Positions 1-5,404 of a stretch of DNA of 5,404 bases are shown one piece after another (position 1 is the stretch's first letter; each line of letters begins with the position of its first letter). Made by a program: the position numbers and the translations under genes. The notes under the pieces are model-generated. The model was not told the DNA's origin. It did not search any database and was given only the letters and a program-made list of their open reading frames with translations. Source of the stretch: Victivallales bacterium (GTDB taxonomy: Bacteria; Verrucomicrobiota; Lentisphaeria; Oligosphaerales; Oligosphaeraceae); assembly GCA_017964325.1 (NCBI GenBank), contig JAGCSE010000055.1:1-5404 (forward strand). The letters are read 5' to 3'.

Positions 1-26
1 TCATTAATCATTAATCATTAATCATT
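1..26. repeat. 7-bp tandem repeat just after the pepC stop
   Basis: Three full copies of TCATTAA followed by a partial TCATT fill the left edge. The array overlaps the pepC stop codon (TGA on the minus strand, 22-24). Read in the direction of pepC transcription the unit is TTAATGA. Because 7 is not a multiple of 3, the array places a stop codon in each of the three frames, including TAA and a second TGA in the pepC frame at 4-6 and 1-3. The array reaches base 1, so its true length is unknown. No hairpin or terminator is visible in it. Confidence 0.85.
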
Positions 27-1368
27 GTGCCAACGTTCCCATCGGATCCCACGGCTTCAGCAGAACAGGTTCGCGCTCCAAGAGTGCCGCCTTTTCGCCG
101 AGATATTTCTTATGGACGACCGCCTGGAAAACGTAGGATTCAAACCACTTGTCCGACATGAAATAATAACCTTTGTTCGGGCCGTCGGTGCCCCAACTGT
201 TTTCAATTTTCCAGCGGTTTGGCTTGCCGTTGACGACGTTCACGCCTGTAATGACCATCGCATGGTTCATCGCGCTGAAGCCATAATCCAGCATCTCCGC
301 TTTCGTCATCGTCAGATCAAGGCCCGTAACCGATTCATAATCATAAACATCGGGATCATAGAGATTCTTCTCGCCGCGTTCAGAATATTTGCCGCAGTCC
401 GAGCCGAACCAAACGATTTCGCCATCCTGCAACTGCTTCAGAACCAACGCCTTGAAATCTTTCATCGACAAATTCAGATAGCGGAGCGGAGCCGCTTCCG
501 CAACGTTGCCGAGGAAATCCACTGTGAACACTTCGTTGAACGGCTTGTCAGCGGTCGGAGCGTTGATGATGGAGACATAGTCGTCCAGCATATCACCAAA
601 GTACTTCTTCTTGAACGACAACGGAGTGTAGCCTTTCTCACAGTGGTATTTTCCGTCCTTGTCCTTGTATTCGAAATCGAATTTCTCCACAGGCTTGCCG
701 TAGCACGTCGTGAGGAACGTGTAGATTTTGGACATCATCTCCGTCTTCGTAGCCGCGATTTTCGCGGCGGAGGCGCGTTTTGCAACCAAATTGCGCAATG
801 CGATGGCATCGACCTTCAAAGCGCGATTCAGCAGTGAATTCATATTGCGTGTGCCGTTGGACTGCGCCGTTTCGCCGAACACATTCTTCGGGCAAATACC
901 ATATTTATTGATGATGTTTACGAACATATCCCATTGGCCGCCGTCGCCAACGCCTGTATTGAGAATGTATGCTACCACGCGGTCGTCCACCGGCAAGTTC
1001 GCCGTCGCCAAGATGCTCTCCAGGAAATAGTTGGCACGTTCGAACTTGTCCCAGAAGGCCAGCCAGCTCTGCGAAAGTTCGAAATCTTCGAGCTTGTTCT
1101 TCTTCGCGACGATTTCGCGGAGGCAGTTCGTCGCCGCGAACAACCAACAACGGCCGGAGGACTTCTGGTTGGTGGAGGCCATCGTCTTGATGTCAGTCGA
1201 GAATACGAACGTTTGGGCGGCTAAGCCTTTGGAAGACAGCGCCATGTCGTTGATGTTCAGCTTGTGGAATGCGTTGGTCAGCAGTTGTGCGTTCGGCGCG
1301 TTGTCATACGCTTTTGCGAAATCTGCCAGTTGCTTCGCGGAAATGCCGCCTTTCGGGAATTTGTTCAT
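22..1368 (-). CDS. pepC: Aminopeptidase C / bleomycin hydrolase (peptidase family C1B)
   Basis: A papain-like cysteine peptidase of 448 residues, the usual length for PepC/bleomycin hydrolase. The family forms hexameric barrels in the cytoplasm that trim amino acids from the N-terminus of peptides. The catalytic set is complete: oxyanion-hole Gln68, nucleophile Cys74 in QKSSGRCWLFA, His369 in MNHAMVITGV, and Asn390 in KIENSWG. The C-terminus, PWDPMGTLAQ, matches the conserved family tail (normally ending near MGALA) that lies in the active-site cleft and makes the enzyme an aminopeptidase; here one Gln follows the usual final Ala. There is no signal peptide, which supports a cytoplasmic location. 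The ATG start is preceded by AAGGAA at 1375-1380, six bases away. The gene lies downstream of secDF beyond an intrinsic terminator, so it is probably transcribed separately. The family call is very secure; the natural substrates are inferred. Confidence 0.96.
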   Translation of the reverse strand: MNKFPKGGISAKQLADFAKAYDNAPNAQLLTNAFHKLNINDMALSSKGLAAQTFVFSTDIKTMASTNQKSSGRCWLFAATNCLREIVAKKNKLEDFELSQSWLAFWDKFERANYFLESILATANLPVDDRVVAYILNTGVGDGGQWDMFVNIINKYGICPKNVFGETAQSNGTRNMNSLLNRALKVDAIALRNLVAKRASAAKIAATKTEMMSKIYTFLTTCYGKPVEKFDFEYKDKDGKYHCEKGYTPLSFKKKYFGDMLDDYVSIINAPTADKPFNEVFTVDFLGNVAEAAPLRYLNLSMKDFKALVLKQLQDGEIVWFGSDCGKYSERGEKNLYDPDVYDYESVTGLDLTMTKAEMLDYGFSAMNHAMVITGVNVVNGKPNRWKIENSWGTDGPNKGYYFMSDKWFESYVFQAVVHKKYLGEKAALLEREPVLLKPWDPMGTLAQ

Positions 1369-1374
1369 GATTCG

Positions 1375-1380
1375 TTCCTT
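1375..1380 (-). promoter_or_regulatory. Ribosome binding site of pepC
   Basis: AAGGAA on the minus strand sits six bases before the ATG at 1368-1366. Its good spacing supports the chosen start, and the protein begins at the usual family N-terminus. Confidence 0.7.
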
Positions 1381-1416
1381 TCTGTTGTTTGTCGTCTAGA
1401 AAAAATGACTTTTTGA

Positions 1417-1446
1417 ATAATATGCGGCAGAAAAAAATCCGCGCAA
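1417..1446 (-). promoter_or_regulatory. Possible sigma70-type promoter of pepC
   Basis: On the minus strand TATTAT (1422-1417, one mismatch from TATAAT) lies 18 bases after TTGCGC (1446-1441, only the TTG matching the -35 consensus). A terminator stands between secDF and pepC, so a pepC promoter is expected in this gap. The -35 match is poor and overlaps the terminator stem, so this is only a candidate. Confidence 0.3.
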
Positions 1447-1467
1447 TGAAAATCACGCGGATTTTTT
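1432..1467 (-). terminator. Intrinsic terminator after secDF
   Basis: A perfect 12-bp inverted repeat: AAAAAATCCGCG at 1432-1443 pairs with CGCGGATTTTTT at 1456-1467, with a 12-base loop at 1444-1455. In the minus-strand transcript the GC part of the stem is followed by seven U residues, the classical Rho-independent form. It begins about 30 bases after the secDF stop codon. Both flanks carry A/T tracts, so it could also work on plus-strand transcripts, but no gene converges on it here. Confidence 0.85.
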
Positions 1468-1498
1468 CGTTTTTTAACGGTTCATGGCGGTTCAGCTT

Positions 1499-4201
1499 TT
1501 ATTTGGCTTCGACCGTTTCAAGTTCATCAGCGGCAGCCCTGCGGCTCGCGCTACGCGCAGATTTCTTGTGCCACGTGTTGATGAACGAACTGGCAATGAA
1601 GATGGAGGAGTACGTACCAACGAACACGCCGAAGAACATGACCATCGCGAAATCCCACACATCGCCACCGGCGATAACCAGAATGGCGATGACGGCCAGC
1701 AACGTCGTCAAGGACGTCAGGAATGTACGGGAAACTGTGTCGCACAAGCTCATATTGATGAGGCTGGAGTATTTCACATCTGGATTCAGCTTCTGCGTCT
1801 CGCGGATGCGGTCGAAGATAACGATTGTATCGTTCAAGGAGTAACCCAAAATCGTCATGATGGCGGCGATGACGCTCGGCGTCAGGCGACCGCCCATCAG
1901 CATGAACAGGCCCGTGCAGATAAGCATATCGTGTGCGACGGCGACGACGGCCGCGACACCGTACATGAATTCGAAGCGGAAGGCTAGATAGAGAACCACG
2001 CCGATGATCGCCCAGAAGGCCGACCAGAACGATGCGCTGCGGAACTGCGCTCCGACGTGGCCGCCGACGACGCGCGTTTCGCCTTCGCCGAAATCAGCTT
2101 CCGCGAAAGTCGCATTCAATTTCTGACGGAGGGCTTCGGGATCGACGCTGCCGAGAGCATCATCCTTGCTGGCCATCGGGAGGACGATTTCCAACATCTT
2201 GTCGCCGCCCTGTCCTTTCATCGTACCGATACGGATGTTATCCTTGTAGCCCTGCTCGGCCATGAACGAACGGATTTTCGCCACATCGGGCATGGTCTTG
2301 CCGCACTTGTACAGCAACTGCGTACCGCCAGCGAAATCGATGCCCAGCATACCTCTGCCACGGACAACGAAGCAGACGACTGAAATGATGACCAATGCGC
2401 AGGAGATGCTGACGGCCGTCTTGCGATATTTCAGGAAGTCGATCTTTACATCGACCAGGAAATTGAACGTGCGCATATTCAACGACTTGAGGATGTCCTT
2501 TTCAATGAGCAAGTCGAAAATCGTCCGCGTCATGAAGATGGCTGTGAACATGGAGGCGAAGATACCGAAGCTCAGCGTGACGGCGAATCCCTTGATGGCA
2601 CCCGTACCGAAATTGTAGAGGAAGAAGCACGCGATCAACGTCGTCAAGTTGGAGTCGAAGATACTGCTGAAAGCGCGTTCGTAACCGGACTTGACAGCAT
2701 TCGCCAGAGCTTTTTTCTTCTTCAATTCATCGCGGATACGCTCGAAGATTAGGACGTTCGCGTCAACCGCCATACCGATGGTCAGAACCATACCAGCGAT
2801 ACCAGGCATTGTGATGGTCGCGTGGGTGATGGACATGGAACCGAGAACCAGCAGCGTGTTCACGCCCAGCGCGATGTCAGCCAAGAGACCAGCCGTCTTG
2901 TAGTACCACAGCATGAACAGGATGACGAGAGCCAGACCGACTACGCCGGCCAGTGCGCCGCTGCGGACGGAGTCCGCGCCCAACGTCGGGTCCGTACCGA
3001 ACTCGGAGTTGATTTCAATCGAAACAGGAACGTTACCGGAGGAAATGACGACGGAGAGGCGTTTGGCTTCATCAAACGTGAAGCTGCCCGTGATTTCAGC
3101 ATGGCCGCCTGGAATGGCATCCTTGATGCTGGGAGCGCTATAGACACGGCCGTCCAAGACGATGGCAAGCTCACGGCCAACATTCGCGCCCGTCACTTCA
3201 CCGAACGCGATGGCGCCGCGCTGGTTGAATTCCAAAGCGATGGACCAGTTGCCGAAATTATCCATGGCCGGCTGGGCGCGTACCACATCGCTGCCCTGTA
3301 CGCGTTCCGCTTCTTTCTTGATGAAAACGACTTGCGTCGTTTCCTGTCCGTTGCGCTCCTCCGTGATCTCCTTGCGGACCAAGTCGGCGGGAACGTCGAA
3401 TTTGCGACCGTTGTTGATGGCATCAAAGTAGTTCTGAACCAACGTTCTGTTGTTCTCTGCGACCAGATGGAATTCCAGCTTGGCCGTATCTTTGATGGTC
3501 TTGCGAATATCGGCCTTGTCGCCTTCGTTGACGGCAGGCATACGGACGGAAATCGCCGTGTCGCCGGAAGCCTTGATTTCAGGCTCCGTCACGCCTAATT
3601 TGTTGAGGCGGTTTTCGAGAATCGTCTGGATGCGGTCGCGAATATCCGTCGGCGTTTCGCCGTTCTTCAAATCGTCTTTGTCGAATCCGACGACGAATTC
3701 GGTACCGCCCTGCAGATCAAGGCCGAGCACCATGCGGCCAGCCGTCTTGCGGCGCAAATAGCGCAATACGATAGGGTTGGATGCGTTCTTCGTGCCAGGG
3801 ACGGGCACGTAGTCGCTCAAACGGATCGTGTTTTCGTTTTCACCGCCCTGTGCGGCGCGCTCCAAAACGCGGAACGGAGACAGCGTGGGATTTTCGGTCT
3901 TGACAGTCTCGATGCGCGTCTGCAATTCGTCAAACGTCTTGGCTTTCACGGCATCCGAATACTTCTGCTGAAGATCCTTGTACTCTTTGCCCGACTTGTC
4001 CGCCATTCCGTCCAGCTTCGTTTTCACTTCTTCAAGGTTGCCGATGCCCTCTGCGGATTTCTTCAGCTTGTTCACGGTCTTCGCCGCCAACGTGTTGAAC
4101 TTCTTCAGAAAATCCTGATCCTTGATCGGAAACATTGAGGCCGTCCATCCGATGATGACTGCCGCAATGATGATCATGCGAATAATCAACGATTTTTTCA
4201 T
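1499..4201 (-). CDS. secDF: Fused protein translocase subunit SecDF
   Basis: Inner-membrane RND-family protein that helps SecYEG/SecA export proteins, using the proton gradient to pull substrates from the periplasmic side. SecD half: TM1 about 5-24; family motif LGLDLQGG at 159-166; P1 head region about 290-395, including GAIAFGEVTGANVGRELAIV; TM2-TM6 about 414-562, with the TM4 signature GMAVDANVLIFERIR and Asp480, the likely proton-pathway acid. SecF half from about 590: TM7 594-613, GIDFAGGTQL at 620-629, TM8-TM12 about 724-875, with GYSLNDTIVIFDRIRE holding Asp791, Asp797 and Arg798. The halves join through a short cytoplasmic linker (about 565-592), as in other fused SecDF proteins. Unusually, about 100 mostly helical, charged residues (27-128) separate TM1 from the first SecD motif. 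The ATG start opens with the basic MKKSLIIRM before TM1; the ribosome site is weak (AAGGG, 11 bases upstream). yajC lies 82 bp upstream. TM limits are estimated by eye. Confidence 0.97.
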   Translation of the reverse strand: MKKSLIIRMIIIAAVIIGWTASMFPIKDQDFLKKFNTLAAKTVNKLKKSAEGIGNLEEVKTKLDGMADKSGKEYKDLQQKYSDAVKAKTFDELQTRIETVKTENPTLSPFRVLERAAQGGENENTIRLSDYVPVPGTKNASNPIVLRYLRRKTAGRMVLGLDLQGGTEFVVGFDKDDLKNGETPTDIRDRIQTILENRLNKLGVTEPEIKASGDTAISVRMPAVNEGDKADIRKTIKDTAKLEFHLVAENNRTLVQNYFDAINNGRKFDVPADLVRKEITEERNGQETTQVVFIKKEAERVQGSDVVRAQPAMDNFGNWSIALEFNQRGAIAFGEVTGANVGRELAIVLDGRVYSAPSIKDAIPGGHAEITGSFTFDEAKRLSVVISSGNVPVSIEINSEFGTDPTLGADSVRSGALAGVVGLALVILFMLWYYKTAGLLADIALGVNTLLVLGSMSITHATITMPGIAGMVLTIGMAVDANVLIFERIRDELKKKKALANAVKSGYERAFSSIFDSNLTTLIACFFLYNFGTGAIKGFAVTLSFGIFASMFTAIFMTRTIFDLLIEKDILKSLNMRTFNFLVDVKIDFLKYRKTAVSISCALVIISVVCFVVRGRGMLGIDFAGGTQLLYKCGKTMPDVAKIRSFMAEQGYKDNIRIGTMKGQGGDKMLEIVLPMASKDDALGSVDPEALRQKLNATFAEADFGEGETRVVGGHVGAQFRSASFWSAFWAIIGVVLYLAFRFEFMYGVAAVVAVAHDMLICTGLFMLMGGRLTPSVIAAIMTILGYSLNDTIVIFDRIRETQKLNPDVKYSSLINMSLCDTVSRTFLTSLTTLLAVIAILVIAGGDVWDFAMVMFFGVFVGTYSSIFIASSFINTWHKKSARSASRRAAADELETVEAK

Positions 4202-4223
4202 AACCTGTTAAACCCTTGTTGTC

Positions 4224-4252
4224 GTTATACTATTATATAATTATATTTTCCA
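4224..4252 (-). promoter_or_regulatory. Possible promoter of secDF within the yajC-secDF gap
   Basis: On the minus strand TGGAAA (4252-4247, four of six matches to the -35 consensus) is followed after 17 bases by TATAAC (4229-4224, five of six matches to the -10). The spacer itself holds two perfect TATAAT hexamers, at 4245-4240 and 4237-4232, but neither has a good -35. The gap is far more AT-rich than the coding sequence around it. It may give secDF extra transcription independent of yajC. Such hexamers also arise by chance in AT-rich DNA. Confidence 0.4.
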
Positions 4253-4283
4253 TCAGGCTAGGAGACCAGCGGGAAGAAATGCC

Positions 4284-4703
4284 TCACTTCTTCGATTCGC
4301 CGTCTTTCTTGTCTTCCTTCTTGTCGTCTTTCTTATCTTCCTTCTTGTCATCCTTCTTGGACAACTCGGACTCCGTTTCATCATAAACTTTGTCAACGGC
4401 ACCGCGCAGGAACTCAATCACCGTATTCGGAGCAACTTCCAACTTGACCGTCTTCTCCGAGACAAATTTGATCGTTCCCAACGCCCCGCCGACTGTACGG
4501 ACACGGTCACCGACTTTCAGCCGTTTCAGCATCTCCGCCTGCTGCTTCTGTTTCTGCTGCTGCGGACGAATCATCAGAAAATACATGATGCCCAGAATTG
4601 GAATGAAAATCAAAAAACTTCCAAGGCCGCCGCCTGCCGGCGCGGAACCACCCGCCGCCGCATCTGCCAACATCAGAATCCCATTGCTGAAAATCGTCGC
4701 CAT
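4284..4703 (-). CDS. yajC: Sec translocon accessory protein YajC
   Basis: Small inner-membrane protein of 139 residues that associates with SecDF and SecYEG. After a Gly/Ala-rich N-terminus there is one membrane segment (about 30-45, FLIFIPILGIMYFLMI), then the family hallmark RPQQQKQKQ at 46-54, then the conserved cytoplasmic domain with LKVGDRVRTVGGALGTI at 62-78. The last 24 residues are almost only Lys (12) and Asp/Glu (10) in a KKDD/KKED pattern. This makes the protein longer than the roughly 110 residues usual for YajC. I chose the ATG at 4703 over the in-frame ATG at 4727 because AGGGAGA lies six bases before it, and because the eight extra residues do not look like part of the family. 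Its place directly upstream of secDF is the common bacterial arrangement. Confidence 0.95.
   Translation of the reverse strand: MATIFSNGILMLADAAAGGSAPAGGGLGSFLIFIPILGIMYFLMIRPQQQKQKQQAEMLKRLKVGDRVRTVGGALGTIKFVSEKTVKLEVAPNTVIEFLRGAVDKVYDETESELSKKDDKKEDKKDDKKEDKKDGESKK
4302..4358 (-). repeat. 24-bp tandem repeat encoding the YajC charged tail
   Basis: Two adjacent 24-base units (4302-4325 and 4326-4349) differ at one base, and a 9-base partial third unit follows (4350-4358). Each unit encodes eight residues of the KKDD-KKED pattern and has an inner half-period of 12 bases. As the unit length is a multiple of three, copy-number change would lengthen or shorten the tail without breaking the frame. 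Confidence 0.85.
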
Positions 4704-4709
4704 TAATTG

Positions 4710-4716
4710 TCTCCCT
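4710..4716 (-). promoter_or_regulatory. Ribosome binding site deciding the yajC start
   Basis: AGGGAGA on the minus strand, six bases before the ATG at 4703, is the strongest Shine-Dalgarno match in the window. It selects this start over the in-frame ATG at 4727, which has no comparable site. Confidence 0.75.
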
Positions 4717-4751
4717 GTGGATATCATAACCTAAATACGCATCATTGCGAC

Positions 4752-4780
4752 ATGATACGCCAATTTTAATCAATATGCAA
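4752..4780 (-). promoter_or_regulatory. Possible promoter of yajC-secDF
   Basis: On the minus strand TTGCAT (4780-4775, three of six -35 matches) is followed after 17 bases by TATCAT (4757-4752, five of six -10 matches). This would give a leader of roughly 40 bases before the yajC start. The 154-bp gap is AT-rich and contains other partial matches, for example TATGAT at 4728-4723, so the exact site is uncertain. Confidence 0.3.
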
Positions 4781-4857
4781 AATAGAATAACATAACATAA
4801 ATCCAAAAAGTTGCAACAAAGTCCATGAAAAGAAATCGTCCACTAGGCTGGCAAAGG

Positions 4858-5404
4858 CTATTTTTCAGCCTTCCGCCAAAGGTCGGGACTGCATCCGATG
4901 CGGTCAAACGGAATGTATTGGAATGATGGAATCCTGCCTTCCACCGCCTTCTGGCTGCGCAAGGAGAAATCCAATTTCCGCCAATCCACCACCCATGGAC
5001 TGTCTGTCTCCTGCATGATCCAGTTGTCCTCCGTCTCAAGCAGCGGCAGCAGCGACGCCTTCACAGCAAAGCACGTTCCGCCTGCCACAACATTGTAGGA
5101 GAAGACGTTATGCAACGGCCAGTCCGGCTTGTCATCCATGATTTTCGCCAATTCGGGATAGCGTTCGCTCCATGGCGGCTGGCGGTAGTTGACGGCTTTC
5201 AATTTCGCCTCCAAGTCCCAGCTCTCGTTTTCCCCTGCATTCCATTTGATGCGGTCACGCCCACGCTCGTCCATGTAAATCGCAGGTGAGCAATCCACGA
5301 AGATGTTGTTTTTCACAACGTTATAACGGCCTCCGCCGATATGGACCGCATGGGGGACGCGGACGAAGACGTTGCCGATGATCGTGTCGCCGCTGTCGCA
5401 GTCA
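4858..5404 (-). CDS. Right-handed parallel beta-helix protein, C-terminal part
   Basis: The reading frame is open to the right edge, so the gene starts outside the window; 181 C-terminal residues are visible, ending at TAG (4860-4858). The first 50 residues show beta-helix rungs of the pectate-lyase-like kind: GNVFVRVPHAVHIGGG, then VVKNNIFVDCSPAIYMDERG, each rung with an Asn-x-Phe/Ile turn. A later rung-like stretch is LHNVFSYNVVAGG (98-109). Between them lies PPWSERYPELAKIMDD (76-91). The end, FQYIPFDRIGCSPDLWR, resembles the C-terminus of large, functionally unassigned beta-helix proteins frequent in PVC and Bacteroidota genomes. A GTG at 5316 could be read as a start, but the beta-helix pattern continues through it, so it is an internal Val. 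Such proteins are usually exported and act on or bind polysaccharides; whether this one is an enzyme cannot be told here. No catalytic residues can be assigned. Confidence 0.8.
   Translation of the reverse strand, partial: DCDSGDTIIGNVFVRVPHAVHIGGGRYNVVKNNIFVDCSPAIYMDERGRDRIKWNAGENESWDLEAKLKAVNYRQPPWSERYPELAKIMDDKPDWPLHNVFSYNVVAGGTCFAVKASLLPLLETEDNWIMQETDSPWVVDWRKLDFSLRSQKAVEGRIPSFQYIPFDRIGCSPDLWRKAEK

Noticed and set aside
25..837. Open reading frame of 270 codons on the plus strand
   Set aside because: It lies wholly opposite pepC, which has all its catalytic residues. The translation is rich in Arg, His, Ile and Val with no recognisable domain, as expected of an antisense shadow.
1475..1497. 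Direct repeat CGGTTCA, two copies ten bases apart, just after the secDF stop
   Set aside because: It is short, with only two copies, and expected by chance. It has no symmetry or link to a start site.
1389..1987. Two plus-strand reading frames across the secDF 3' end (1389-1844 and 1484-1987)
   Set aside because: They overlap the terminator and the conserved SecF transmembrane segments on the other strand, and their translations show no family features.
2822..3598. Open reading frame of 258 codons on the plus strand
   Set aside because: It is antisense to the SecD part of secDF, has no recognisable domain and no neighbour supporting it. It is best explained by the codon bias of secDF.
4704..4727. 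A longer YajC starting at ATG 4727
   Set aside because: The added residues MISTGRQL have no family character, and the good ribosome binding site at 4710-4716 fits only the ATG at 4703.
4704..4857. Possible small RNA or tRNA in the gap upstream of yajC
   Set aside because: No cloverleaf, conserved tRNA motif or stable hairpin is visible; the region is AT-rich and looks like promoter DNA.
4854..4872. Hairpin at the end of the beta-helix gene (AAGGCT / AGCCTT, 7-base loop)
   Set aside because: The stem is only 6 bp, spans the stop codon, and is followed by UUUGCC rather than a U run. It is too weak to call a terminator.
4858..5316. A complete 152-residue gene starting at GTG 5316
   Set aside because: The same frame continues without a stop to the window edge, and the residues upstream of the GTG complete a beta-helix rung. 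The gene is therefore cut by the edge, not complete.

Overview
The window reads as ordinary chromosomal DNA from a bacterium with a two-membrane envelope. The best fit is the PVC group (Verrucomicrobiota / Lentisphaerota / Kiritimatiellota). Four things point there: SecD and SecF fused into one 900-residue protein, yajC directly upstream of it, a cytoplasmic-type bleomycin-hydrolase/PepC peptidase, and a neighbouring right-handed beta-helix protein of a type common in carbohydrate-degrading PVC bacteria. This placement is inferred from protein character only; no rRNA or other phylogenetic marker is present. Bacteroidota also have fused SecDF and remain a less likely alternative.

All four genes lie on the minus strand, so transcription runs from right to left. 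From the right edge: (1) positions 5404-4858, the C-terminal 181 residues of a beta-helix protein whose start lies outside the window; (2) a 154-bp AT-rich gap with a possible promoter; (3) yajC, 4703-4284, a small single-span membrane protein with a long Lys/Asp/Glu tail encoded by a 24-bp tandem repeat; (4) an 82-bp gap with a very AT-rich possible promoter; (5) secDF, 4201-1499; (6) a 130-bp gap with a clear 12-bp-stem intrinsic terminator and, beyond it, a possible promoter for the next gene; (7) pepC, 1368-22, complete with all catalytic residues; (8) a 7-bp tandem repeat at the left edge, directly after the pepC stop codon.

YajC and SecDF are partners: they form the accessory membrane complex that works with SecYEG, and SecDF uses the proton gradient to help pull exported proteins across the inner membrane. 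The beta-helix protein is probably a Sec-exported client, though its N-terminus is not visible. PepC is a cytoplasmic peptide-trimming enzyme, separated from the sec genes by the terminator, so probably its own transcription unit.

I found no mobile element, CRISPR array, RNA gene or defence system, and no convincing new system. The points most worth a second look are the roughly 100-residue helical insertion near the SecD N-terminus, the charged repeat tail of YajC, and the heptamer repeat that puts stop codons in all three frames after pepC.
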